From: Minisyncoccota bacterium
GTDB lineage: Bacteria; Patescibacteriota; Minisyncoccia; Phycocordibacterales; JACZSL01
Direction of reading: 5' to 3'
NCBI GenBank assembly: GCA_028280145.1
Contig: JANQMM010000055.1
Coordinates: 1 to 8,822, forward strand
Length of the DNA: 8,822 nt
Shown here: positions 1-5,901 of the stretch, in pieces
How positions within the stretch are numbered: the stretch's first letter is position 1
Layout of the letters: every line of letters begins with the position of its first letter
Notes under the pieces: generated by a model
What the model saw: the letters and a program-made list of their open reading frames with translations, nothing else
Database searches by the model: none
Told to the model about the DNA's origin: nothing
Translations under genes and position numbers: made by a program

Positions 1-293
1 TTTTGAACTCCCGCACCCTGTGATCCTTCGACACCCGGAAGAAGTACTATTGCCGGAAGTGCCCCGCGCATTACTCTTTCCATGTCCTCAGCCTCGATAC
101 CCGCGGCCAATGACTCAATGAGGATGATCGTCGCAAACTGTTCCCCGACCTGCCCCTCTACGTTTGCCTTCAGCCTGACCAATACTCTTAGAGCCTCCTC
201 GCTATTCTCGGCACTAAAAGACGTTACCCCCAAGGCCTTGAACCCTGAAATGACTTGCTTTGGTCCTACGATCGCTACTTTATATCGGCTCAT
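1..293 (-). CDS. atpF: V/A-type ATP synthase subunit F (partial, C-terminus cut by window edge)
   Basis: Subunit F belongs to the central rotor stalk of V/A-type ATPases, where it contacts subunit D and the A3B3 head. The 97 visible codons begin MSRYKVAIVGPKQVISGFKA, then GV. This is the family's usual opening: a beta strand, a glycine-containing turn and the 'GFxxxGV' segment of its Rossmann-like fold. Further on are a hydrophobic strand (FATIILIESLAA, about residues 53-64) and the family hallmark LLPGVEGSQG near residue 90. The ATG at 291-293 is the natural start because it lies one base after the TGA stop of subunit C. The reading frame is open to base 1, so the last few residues lie outside the window. 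Identification is firm from the motifs and the operon position; no ribosome binding site is obvious, so translation may be coupled to subunit C. Confidence 0.93.
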   Translation of the reverse strand, partial: MSRYKVAIVGPKQVISGFKALGVTSFSAENSEEALRVLVRLKANVEGQVGEQFATIILIESLAAGIEAEDMERVMRGALPAIVLLPGVEGSQGAGVQ

Positions 294-294
294 A

Positions 295-1269
295 TCATGT
301 GGCATGCAACGCCCTTAAAATTGCTCGTAATTCTCCTTCCGGCATACCTGTTTGCTTTGCGGTCGTGATCGCTTGTACGATCTGTGCATTGTTCTTTCGG
401 CCATGAAAGAAAGAAAAGAGGGATGCCGGTGTAAAGACATCGAGACTTTCTTCCCGCAACCACTCCGTCACATAGTCATCTGCAAGTTTTTCGATGCGGT
501 TGTAGTGGCCGGTCTTTCCCAGATGTTCGATCGCGGCGCTCCAGCGCTTCTCACCACCAAACCGCGAAAGAAGAGCGAGTATCTTTTCCTCGCTATCAAG
601 TTGTTCTTTTTGATACGAGCCTCCCTTTACATACACATCGTATATCTCAATGCCGTCAATGTGTTTTGCTCGCAAAGTCGCCTTGATGTTGTAGAGGTCG
701 ATGAGCAATACTGCGTATCGCTTTACAAAAGGCTCGCGTACTTCCTCTGCGATCTCATACATAGCGTGAAAGTATCCTTCGGCCATAGCTCTATCAATGG
801 CAATGATGCTTGATAGCTCCTCTGCTTCCCGCTTTGCACTTGCAAGATGATTGTTTACAACATTAAGCCTGTCTTCATCAAGTAGCCTCAAAAGCCTTTC
901 CGGTTTAACTAGGCCCGTTTTGTAACACTGCCCAAGGATCACTTCGTCGGAGAGGCCGCGACTTCTACCCTTCAAAATGGTCTTTAGGTTATGAAAGTCA
1001 TATTTGATCCAGAGGACATCGAGCACCCGAGGATTTGGGGCGATGGTAGTCAGGGTCTTTTTCGCATCCAGAACACTATAACTAAGTGCCCGAAAGACGT
1101 GTTCATTGCTTGAAGACAAAAAGCCTGCAAGATAAGTATCGTACAACGCTGTGCACACCTCATCTACGCTTTTCGCACTCACCAAAAGCTCTTTTTGATT
1201 CTCAGAGAGGAGCATCCGTTCCAGTGTCTTGGATCGTGTCCCCGCATACATGTAGTCACTTGCACTCAT
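295..1269 (-). CDS. atpC: V/A-type ATP synthase subunit C
   Basis: Subunit C (the equivalent of eukaryotic subunit d) is the funnel-shaped socket that joins the central stalk to the membrane c-ring. The 324-residue product is all-helical in appearance, is close to the usual family length, and contains the internal repeats typical of the family: YDFHNLKTILKG near residues 90-101 and DLYNIKATLRAK near 191-202, each a 'D..N(L/I)K..L' helix. The C-terminal helix (KNNAQIVQAITTAKQTGMPE) corresponds to a third copy. The start is placed at the ATG at 1267-1269 (MSASDYMYAG). An in-frame GTG two codons upstream (1275) is possible but offers no better ribosome binding site. The gene lies 9 bases after subunit E and is followed one base later by subunit F. 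Nothing suggests truncation. Confidence 0.92.
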   Translation of the reverse strand: MSASDYMYAGTRSKTLERMLLSENQKELLVSAKSVDEVCTALYDTYLAGFLSSSNEHVFRALSYSVLDAKKTLTTIAPNPRVLDVLWIKYDFHNLKTILKGRSRGLSDEVILGQCYKTGLVKPERLLRLLDEDRLNVVNNHLASAKREAEELSSIIAIDRAMAEGYFHAMYEIAEEVREPFVKRYAVLLIDLYNIKATLRAKHIDGIEIYDVYVKGGSYQKEQLDSEEKILALLSRFGGEKRWSAAIEHLGKTGHYNRIEKLADDYVTEWLREESLDVFTPASLFSFFHGRKNNAQIVQAITTAKQTGMPEGELRAILRALHAT

Positions 1270-1278
1270 ACACACGCT

Positions 1279-1845
1279 TTAATCAAACAACATATTCGCC
1301 ACGGCGATCTCAAGTTCGTCTCGTTTCTTATCCATCAGCTTTTGAAATGAAAGGTCATATTCAAAACCCTCCCCCTCAATACGAAAGCCGCCCGCAATAC
1401 CCCTGTCTTCTTTTATATCCGCATCAACCTTTGCTTTTGCAAAAACGCTCTTCGTCTCCTCATTTCGATCAACCGGTGCATAAACTACCACCTTCCCGAG
1501 ATCACCCGAAATGCCTCCAAGAAGTGTTGCGATAACGCGTGTGTACTCGTCTGAAGAAAGTGATATGAGCCCTTCGTATGCCTTCTTAAATACGTTGTCA
1601 ATAACGGCACGCTTTTTTGTATCAACATATTGCCTGCCGGCACGACGGGCATCTTCTCTGGTACGTTCCTCGTTTGCGGCAAGTCGACGTGCAACCCCGC
1701 TCTGATGCTCCGCCTGTAACTGCTCCTTTCTCCTATCAACATCGCGCTCAATGTTCTTCTTCGTATTTTCCGCATCAGAGAGAATAATCTTCGCTTGCGC
1801 TTCTGCATCCTGCTGTATCTTGTTTGTGATATCACTAAGTGACAT
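1279..1845 (-). CDS. atpE: V/A-type ATP synthase subunit E (peripheral stalk)
   Basis: Subunit E pairs with the G/H subunit to form the peripheral stalk that holds the catalytic head still against the membrane subunit I. The 188-residue sequence (MSLSDITNKI at the start) has the expected two parts. Residues about 5-85 form a long charged coiled coil rich in Glu, Lys, Arg, Gln and Ala. Residues about 90-185 form a compact alpha/beta domain with the typical GIAGGFRIEGEG segment near 150 and the terminal helix FQKLMDKKRDELEIAVANML. Length is normal for bacterial and archaeal E subunits. The ATG at 1843-1845 lies three bases after the TAA of subunit K. No strong Shine-Dalgarno sequence is visible. 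Confidence 0.93.
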   Translation of the reverse strand: MSLSDITNKIQQDAEAQAKIILSDAENTKKNIERDVDRRKEQLQAEHQSGVARRLAANEERTREDARRAGRQYVDTKKRAVIDNVFKKAYEGLISLSSDEYTRVIATLLGGISGDLGKVVVYAPVDRNEETKSVFAKAKVDADIKEDRGIAGGFRIEGEGFEYDLSFQKLMDKKRDELEIAVANMLFD

Positions 1846-1848
1846 AGT

Positions 1849-2340
1849 TTATACAATAGAAGTAAGAAGAATGAAGGTGATGAGCACACCAAAGATAGCC
1901 CATGTCTCAACCATTGCTGAAAGCACCATTGCTTTTGCAGTAAGACTTTCGTCTTTTGCAACCGTTGCAATACCCGCCGCAGACACACGGCCCTGGAAGA
2001 TCGCCGATGCAAGCCCTGCAAGCCCGATCGGAATACCTGCGACCAAATACTGAAGACCGACACTCGTCGAGATCGTAACAGCCTCGGCCGCACCAAGAAC
2101 TCCTGAAAAGTTCAGAATAAGAAATGCACCGACAAGACCATAAATTCCTTGTGAGCCGGGAAGTGCCTGAAGAAGAAGCACTTTACCGAACAGGTCGGGC
2201 TTCTCTGCCGTCACTCCCGCACCGGCCTGACCCGCATACCCCATGCCAATTGCCGAGCCTGCAAACCCAAGTACCGCTGAAATAACAGCACCGGTGAACA
2301 CAAAGAACAATCCAAGTGTTGCTGGTTCGATTGTTTCCAT
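1849..2340 (-). CDS. atpK: V/A-type ATP synthase proteolipid subunit K (c-ring), probable Na+ type
   Basis: This is the membrane ring subunit that carries the coupling ion. The 163-residue protein has four hydrophobic helices arranged as two hairpins, like E. hirae NtpK. The first hairpin contains LLLQALPGSQGIYGL (residues 55-69) and the second contains AIFQGRVSAAG (113-123) and MVLSAMVETWAIFG (138-151). Only the second hairpin has the ion-binding carboxylate, E145. Compared from memory with NtpK, the Na+ ligands L61, T64, Q65, Q110 and E139 correspond to L60, S63, Q64, Q116 and E145, and Y68 to Y67. Sodium coupling is therefore likely but inferred. The start METIEPATLG is the only sensible one. 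An 81-base gap, unusually long for this operon, separates it from subunit I. Confidence 0.96.
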   Translation of the reverse strand: METIEPATLGLFFVFTGAVISAVLGFAGSAIGMGYAGQAGAGVTAEKPDLFGKVLLLQALPGSQGIYGLVGAFLILNFSGVLGAAEAVTISTSVGLQYLVAGIPIGLAGLASAIFQGRVSAAGIATVAKDESLTAKAMVLSAMVETWAIFGVLITFILLTSIV

Positions 2341-2382
2341 ACTAACGTTTACTACTGATAATGTGGTTCGACTAAGAGAACC

Positions 2383-2414
2383 GCATCAACACCCGCGCCC
2401 CCGGATGCTGATGC
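2383..2414 (-). promoter_or_regulatory. Possible hairpin in the I-K intergenic gap
   Basis: The only sizeable gap inside the ATPase operon (2341-2421) contains a G/C-rich block with complementary arms GCATCA (2383-2388) and TGATGC (2409-2414) around a 20-base loop. In transcript order it lies between the subunit I stop and the subunit K start. The c-ring needs about ten K subunits per enzyme while I is single, so an element here could raise K output through RNA processing or better ribosome access. The stem is only 6 bp, has no T-run and is not a terminator. The role is inference and may be nil. Confidence 0.25.
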
Positions 2415-2421
2415 CGCACCC

Positions 2422-4359
2422 CTACTTGATGGCCACGTACCGCTCGTCGCGCTTGAATGGCTTAAAGGTTCGACCAGAGCCCTCGATGAACTTTCCGAAG
2501 AACTCAACAAACTGCAAACGAGCACTGTGAATGAATGCGCCGAGCACATTTACGGCCAAATTGAAAAGATGTCCCACCACCAGAATTGCAGCCATCAGAA
2601 TGAAGCCGACATATGGCACATCTTTCACCATACCGGCGATAAGATTCACGGCAAATGCAAGTGCGCTTGTTGCAAGACCAAGGGCAAGCAGACGTGAATA
2701 TGAAAGTATATCAGAAAGATATGAGATTGAATCATACAAACTGAACACTCCCTTAAAGAGTTTTCCAAACATGTTCTTCTCTTTTCTTCCCTGAGTGAGT
2801 ATCAATGAGAATATAGCCGCATACACAACATATAAATATACGCTTGCAGAACCTGCAATGACCCCCACAGAAGCGCTCCCCCACAAGATAAGTGAGAGGA
2901 AAAGGAATATCCATGGCCCCTGATCGAGCACTCCGCCCCAAAGGTCGCCATTCTTTGCTTCACGAACTATTTTCAATACAAGGCCTGCCAAGATCTGTAC
3001 AACGCCAAGTGCAAGTGCAAGATAAAAAACGGGGATCGGGTTGCTGATCGGATCAAACGCCTGCAAGTTCTGAATAAACGTCGGCATTTTTGACATGTCC
3101 ACTCCCAAATAGCCTCCAAAGAAAAGACCGACAATAGCTGAAGCAATGCCGCCAAACATGAAGAGTTTCAAGAACGGTTTCATTTCCTTCGGCACGCGGT
3201 AGAACAGCAGACCAAAAGCTGTTACCAAGAAAAGAAGGATGCCATAGCCGACATCAGTAAGCGAGAGACCGAAAAAAATAAAGAAGAAACCCGCAAGGAA
3301 AAGCGTTGGGTCAAGGTCTTTCGGGCCGGGAAGGCCGTAGAGGCGAGTGACCGATTCAAAGGGCTTGATGAGTGCATTGTTTTCAATCTCAACCGGAGGA
3401 ACCTCCCCTTCTTTCACACCCACATCCTCGATTGCATAGAGCTCCGTTTTGTTCTGGATGACATCTTCTATGTCCTCGCGTTTTTTCTTCGGGTACCATG
3501 CTTCAAACACAATGACCTCTTTGCTCTGATGCGCCCGTGTGAGCAGATTATGTTTGTTCTTCCGCCAGAACATATAGTCACCCACCATCTTCAGTTTGGG
3601 CAGATCAACAACAAGTTCTTGCGCCTTTCCATCAATGTCTGCAAGGGTTGCCCGTGCCTTGATCAGGGCGCGGCCAATACGTTCAAGCTCTTCCTCCGGG
3701 GTGCCGCGCCGCATGGGAAGCTCCACCAGTTCTACTTCATACTCACCAAAAAGCCCCGCAACTTCTGTTGCATGAGCCTTCATACACGAAAAGACATATC
3801 GATCCTCGCTTACATGCGCAACACGAAACGGAAAGTCACGCTTTTCAAGCTCTTTTGTAAATGCGCCACTTCGCTCTTCGGGTATGCGAAGAAAGAATGT
3901 TTTTGTATGTTCCGTTTCTCTCGGCACACCAAGAGACAGGTCCAGTGTGCGCCAACCAAGAAGAAGTTCTTGCTCATTTTCCAGGTCTTTTATCTTATTC
4001 GTTGTGTCGCTTAGGTCTTTTTGCAGTGTCTGCACAGTATCGATAATGTCATTGTAGTAAAAGCTCTTTACTGTCTCGTAGAGCTCGGTTCCGGTTACCG
4101 GAACACGACTGCCTTCAAAGATACTCTGCAATTTTCCGTTTGTGGGTGCATACCCGTCTAAGAATTCGATTGCCTGGTCAAGACGAGAGCTTACATAGTT
4201 AAATTCGTAGGAGGTCTTTGTGCCGCGTTCAAGTTCGCCACTCTTACCGCTCACATCCGTAAACTCAAGCGCGCCCAGTTTTTGCAACGCACGAAGCACC
4301 GGAACCGCATCAGAGCGGTGAAGAAACAATCTCATTTTGTCCATTAAGACCAAGGCCAT
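2422..4359 (-). CDS. atpI: V/A-type ATP synthase subunit I (membrane a-subunit)
   Basis: Subunit I anchors the stator in the membrane and forms the ion half-channels next to the c-ring. The 645-residue protein has the family's two halves. Residues 1-340 are a soluble arm with coiled-coil stretches (for example 105-133 and 220-245). Residues about 350-610 hold roughly eight hydrophobic helices. The key conserved arginine of the a-subunit is visible in SDILSYSRLLALGLATSALA as R556, and a second conserved segment, FIHSARLQFVEFFGKF, carries R614 and E619. The tail (GSGRTFKPFKRDERYVAIK) is typical of prokaryotic I subunits. The ATG at 4357-4359 lies one base after the stop of the G/H gene, implying coupled translation. 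Length is normal and no frame disruption is seen. Confidence 0.95.
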   Translation of the reverse strand: MALVLMDKMRLFLHRSDAVPVLRALQKLGALEFTDVSGKSGELERGTKTSYEFNYVSSRLDQAIEFLDGYAPTNGKLQSIFEGSRVPVTGTELYETVKSFYYNDIIDTVQTLQKDLSDTTNKIKDLENEQELLLGWRTLDLSLGVPRETEHTKTFFLRIPEERSGAFTKELEKRDFPFRVAHVSEDRYVFSCMKAHATEVAGLFGEYEVELVELPMRRGTPEEELERIGRALIKARATLADIDGKAQELVVDLPKLKMVGDYMFWRKNKHNLLTRAHQSKEVIVFEAWYPKKKREDIEDVIQNKTELYAIEDVGVKEGEVPPVEIENNALIKPFESVTRLYGLPGPKDLDPTLFLAGFFFIFFGLSLTDVGYGILLFLVTAFGLLFYRVPKEMKPFLKLFMFGGIASAIVGLFFGGYLGVDMSKMPTFIQNLQAFDPISNPIPVFYLALALGVVQILAGLVLKIVREAKNGDLWGGVLDQGPWIFLFLSLILWGSASVGVIAGSASVYLYVVYAAIFSLILTQGRKEKNMFGKLFKGVFSLYDSISYLSDILSYSRLLALGLATSALAFAVNLIAGMVKDVPYVGFILMAAILVVGHLFNLAVNVLGAFIHSARLQFVEFFGKFIEGSGRTFKPFKRDERYVAIK

Positions 4360-4360
4360 G

Positions 4361-4663
4361 TTAGAGGAGAGATCTCAGGACCAGCTCGATCGCATCTTTT
4401 TCTTTTGAAAGTGCTTTTGTGGTCGCTGATTCGGCCTCGACCTTTTCCGCTTGGAGCACTTCTGAATAGACCCTCTCGAGATTTTCTTTCTGAGCGTCTA
4501 CCGCTTTTTGCTCTTCGCTTTTCAGTGATTGCTCAAATTCTACAATGCTCTTTTCAGCATCACCTTCTGCCTGTTCCAGCATGTCTTTTGAAGCAGTTTC
4601 GGCATCCAAGATGATCCGTTTTGCCTCCTCTTCACTCTTCACTATTTCATTCAAAAAAGCCAT
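4361..4663 (-). CDS. atpH: V/A-type ATP synthase subunit G/H (peripheral stalk)
   Basis: This 100-residue protein is almost entirely a charged coiled coil (Glu, Lys, Ala, Ser rich), begins MAFLNEIVKSEEEAKRIILD, and has no proline or membrane segment. It matches the G/H subunit that twists around subunit E in the peripheral stalk. Its place as first gene before I, K, E and C is that of E. hirae ntpF, which supports the call more than the low-complexity sequence does. The frame extends upstream to 4783, but the ATG at 4661-4663 is preferred: a promoter -10 box lies about 37 bases upstream of it, and the N-terminus from there fits the family. This is the first gene of the operon. Confidence 0.88.
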   Translation of the reverse strand: MAFLNEIVKSEEEAKRIILDAETASKDMLEQAEGDAEKSIVEFEQSLKSEEQKAVDAQKENLERVYSEVLQAEKVEAESATTKALSKEKDAIELVLRSLL

Positions 4664-4699
4664 ATTCTTAGCGGTTTTTCTCAAGAAAAATACGCACAG

Positions 4700-4728
4700 A
4701 CTATAGCACTCTGAAAGCTCAAAAGCAA
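4700..4728 (-). promoter_or_regulatory. Predicted sigma70-type promoter of the ATPase operon
   Basis: On the minus strand TTGCTT (4723-4728) is followed after exactly 17 bases by TATAGT (4700-4705), which matches the -10 consensus at five of six positions. The predicted transcript starts near 4693, giving a leader of about 30 bases before the G/H ATG. No strong Shine-Dalgarno sequence is seen in that leader. Confidence 0.55.
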
Positions 4729-4753
4729 GGAAATATGGGGATATTTTAGAGGC

Positions 4754-4790
4754 AAAAAGCCTTGCTTGAGCGAAATAGGTCAAGCGAGGC
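4754..4790 (-). terminator. Rho-independent terminator upstream of the ATPase promoter
   Basis: The arms at 4759-4769 and 4780-4790 pair over 11 positions with one mismatch (a G-U pair if read on the plus strand) around a 10-base loop. On the minus strand the stem is followed directly by five T (4758-4754). It would end transcripts coming from the small membrane protein and AbrB genes before they reach the ATPase promoter about 26 bases further on. Confidence 0.72.
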
Positions 4791-4882
4791 TGTTGCGTCG
4801 GTTAAGCCGGCGTTAAGTTACAAATGAGAGTTCGTTTAAAAAGCAAAGTCGCTAGTCGAAAATCAATCTCGAGCGAGCAGGG

Positions 4883-5161
4883 TCATTGTTTGCTCGAGTT
4901 GTTTCGATGTCTATTGAACAATGTGCTCAGATAAGCAATGAGCAGATAGAGAATGACCGCGTTGACTGCGATGAACACAAAATACCAGACCTGTGAATCG
5001 GAGAACCAATTGGGATTCAGCAGGAATGGCCACGGAAAGGTTGGGATGATGAGTACATATCCGCATCCCCACCCGTGGCACGACAACTCTTTGATGAATA
5101 AGAATAGTGAAACGACCAGATAAAGACCGGATACCAGCATGGCTAGTTTTGAAAATTTCAT
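4883..5161 (-). CDS. Small hypothetical membrane protein, two to three hydrophobic segments
   Basis: The 92-residue product is not recognised as a named family. It has an N-terminal hydrophobic helix (about residues 6-24, LAMLVSGLYLVVSLFLF) and a second one (about 59-82). Between them is a Trp/Pro-rich loop with two cysteines in CHGWGCG (C28 and C33) and a short hydrophobic run IIPTFPWPFLL that may re-enter the membrane. The basic tail (NRHRNNSSKQ) suggests a cytoplasmic C-terminus. The ATG at 5159-5161 is chosen because a perfect extended -10 box ends 6 bases before it, predicting a leaderless mRNA. An overlapping frame starting at 5165 lacks this membrane pattern. It lies 54 bases downstream of the AbrB-like gene on the same strand and is followed by the terminator at 4754-4790. 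Function unknown. Confidence 0.75.
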   Translation of the reverse strand: MKFSKLAMLVSGLYLVVSLFLFIKELSCHGWGCGYVLIIPTFPWPFLLNPNWFSDSQVWYFVFIAVNAVILYLLIAYLSTLFNRHRNNSSKQ

Positions 5162-5167
5162 ACATTG

Positions 5168-5176
5168 ATTATATCA
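5168..5176 (-). promoter_or_regulatory. Extended -10 promoter, predicted leaderless start
   Basis: The minus strand reads TGATATAAT (5176-5168): a perfect TATAAT hexamer preceded by TG and one base, the extended -10 form that does not need a -35 box. No -35-like hexamer is found at the usual distance. The seventh base after the box is the A of the ATG at 5161, so the transcript would begin at the start codon. Confidence 0.6.
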
Positions 5177-5215
5177 AATGATCCCAGTCTTCGGCGAGAG
5201 CATCTTCTTCATGAA

Positions 5216-5389
5216 CTACTTCTTCCAGTCCTCAATAATAAGCTTTTTACCACTTAGACGAACGGTTATCTTCTGCCCCTTCCGCCACTTGAGTTTTCGG
5301 ATGAAGTCTATAGGAAGTGTCACGCCGATACTTTTGCCGAGTCTTATAAGTTTTCGCGTGTTTTTGTCTTCAAGTCTTCTCCGTGGCAT
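5216..5389 (-). CDS. AbrB/MazE-like swapped-hairpin DNA-binding protein
   Basis: This gene encodes 57 residues, beginning MPRRRLEDKNTRKLIRLGKS. The core follows the AbrB/SpoVT pattern: a basic first strand, the turn LGKSIGVTLP (residues 17-26), the helix IDFIRKLKWRKGQK (27-40) with the typical 'W..G' spacing, and two closing strands ITVRLSG and KLIIED. Such proteins dimerise by swapping hairpins and bind A/T-rich palindromes. They serve as transition-state regulators or as MazE-type antitoxins. No MazF-like or PIN toxin lies next to it, so an autonomous regulator is more likely. A 32-base palindrome ends 9 bases upstream of the start and is the obvious candidate operator. No Shine-Dalgarno sequence is visible. 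Confidence 0.85.
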   Translation of the reverse strand: MPRRRLEDKNTRKLIRLGKSIGVTLPIDFIRKLKWRKGQKITVRLSGKKLIIEDWKK

Positions 5390-5398
5390 AGCAGATGA

Positions 5399-5430
5399 GG
5401 TTATATATAAATATATATTTAAATATAACC
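5399..5430. promoter_or_regulatory. 32-base near-perfect A/T palindrome, candidate AbrB-like operator
   Basis: Bases 5399-5430 form an inverted repeat centred at 5414/5415 in which 15 of 16 pairs match; the exception is A5407 against A5422. The ends are GGTTATAT and ATATAACC and the interior is pure A/T. It lies between the AbrB-like start (5389) and the divergent plus-strand promoter (5468). It contains several TATA-like hexamers that could serve as the -10 of the AbrB gene. Binding there would repress that gene and might also affect the divergent one. Confidence 0.6.
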
Positions 5431-5467
5431 TATTTTGAGGTGATTTTGCTCCCTATACAAAAATGAA

Positions 5468-5497
5468 TTGACATGTCTTGATCGCTTGCCTTATCAT
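5468..5497 (+). promoter_or_regulatory. Sigma70-type promoter of the plus-strand gene
   Basis: A perfect TTGACA (5468-5473) is followed after 18 bases by TATCAT (5492-5497), five of six matches to TATAAT. The predicted start near 5504 gives a leader of about 24 bases that contains AGGAG (5516-5520), 7 bases before the ATG at 5528. It is the best -35 box in the window. Confidence 0.7.
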
Positions 5498-5527
5498 TTC
5501 TTTAGAGACTTTTTCAGGAGACAAGCA

Positions 5528-5776
5528 ATGCATCCGATTACGATAAACTTGGCCGAAGTAGATGACCAGACGGAGAGCTTTGTGTTTAGCAAAGATACTC
5601 CTGATTGTCTGAAAGTAACACTCATTTGGGGCTTTCTCGACCTACTCAGAAATGCCATGAAGGAATTCTCTGAGGCCAGCGTCCACGTCCAACTTGCGCT
5701 CGTGCGTAAGTTCCGCAAATGGAAATCGTATCTCATGTCGACCTTTGATGTGGTCTATGAGAAAGATATCGAATAA
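5528..5776 (+). CDS. Small hypothetical protein (82 aa), only plus-strand gene
   Basis: The product begins MHPITINLAEVDDQTESFVF and is not recognised. It looks like a small soluble alpha/beta protein: an N-terminal strand region with acidic residues, a central amphipathic helix (about residues 30-50, ending LLRNAMKEFSEA), a strand (SVHVQLALV), then a basic patch (RKFRKWKSY) before an acidic C-terminus. There is no signal peptide or clear membrane helix. The start is well supported by AGGAG seven bases upstream and by the promoter at 5468-5497. The frame is open further upstream, but that part overlaps the promoter and leader. It diverges from the AbrB-like gene and is closed by a hairpin terminator 30 bases after its stop. 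Having promoter, ribosome binding site and terminator makes it a convincing gene despite unknown function. Confidence 0.75.
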   Translation: MHPITINLAEVDDQTESFVFSKDTPDCLKVTLIWGFLDLLRNAMKEFSEASVHVQLALVRKFRKWKSYLMSTFDVVYEKDIE

Positions 5777-5806
5777 GAAAACGTCAGGAGATTGAACCAG
5801 ATTGAA

Positions 5807-5838
5807 AATACCCAGGATTGCCTGGGTATTCCCTTTTC
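5807..5838. terminator. Rho-independent terminator, usable in both directions
   Basis: A perfect 10-bp stem, AATACCCAGG (5807-5816) with CCTGGGTATT (5821-5830), closes a 4-base loop. On the plus strand it is followed by CCCTTTTC; on the minus strand the T-run is formed by the bases at and just beyond the stem end. It sits between the convergent genes ending at 5776 (plus) and 5902 (minus) and can serve both. Confidence 0.8.
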
Positions 5839-5901
5839 ATGACCCTTAATTCCCCTCGCACAGAGCTTACACCCAATCTAAGAAAATGGTGGCAAGCCAG
5901 C

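Noticed and set aside
352..813. 153-codon open frame on the plus strand
   Set aside because: It lies wholly inside the subunit C gene, has no ribosome binding site and gives a composition unlike a real protein; it is a shadow frame.
1485..2096. 203-codon minus-strand frame overlapping subunits E and K
   Set aside because: Arg/Ser/Leu-rich product spanning two firmly identified genes in another frame; no start signal.
2352..2549. 65-codon minus-strand frame spanning the I-K gap
   Set aside because: Mostly overlaps the subunit I C-terminus in another frame, is Ser/Ala/Gly-rich, and no family or ribosome site supports it.
4868..4898. Inverted repeat CTCGAGC / GCTCGAG considered as a terminator of the small membrane protein gene
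   Set aside because: The 17-base loop contains the gene's stop codon and there is no proper T-run; the hairpin at 4754-4790 is much better.
4911..5165. Alternative 84-codon frame at the small membrane protein locus
   Set aside because: Starts 4 bases before the predicted transcript start and lacks coherent membrane helices; the frame from 5161 is consistent with two helices and a basic tail.
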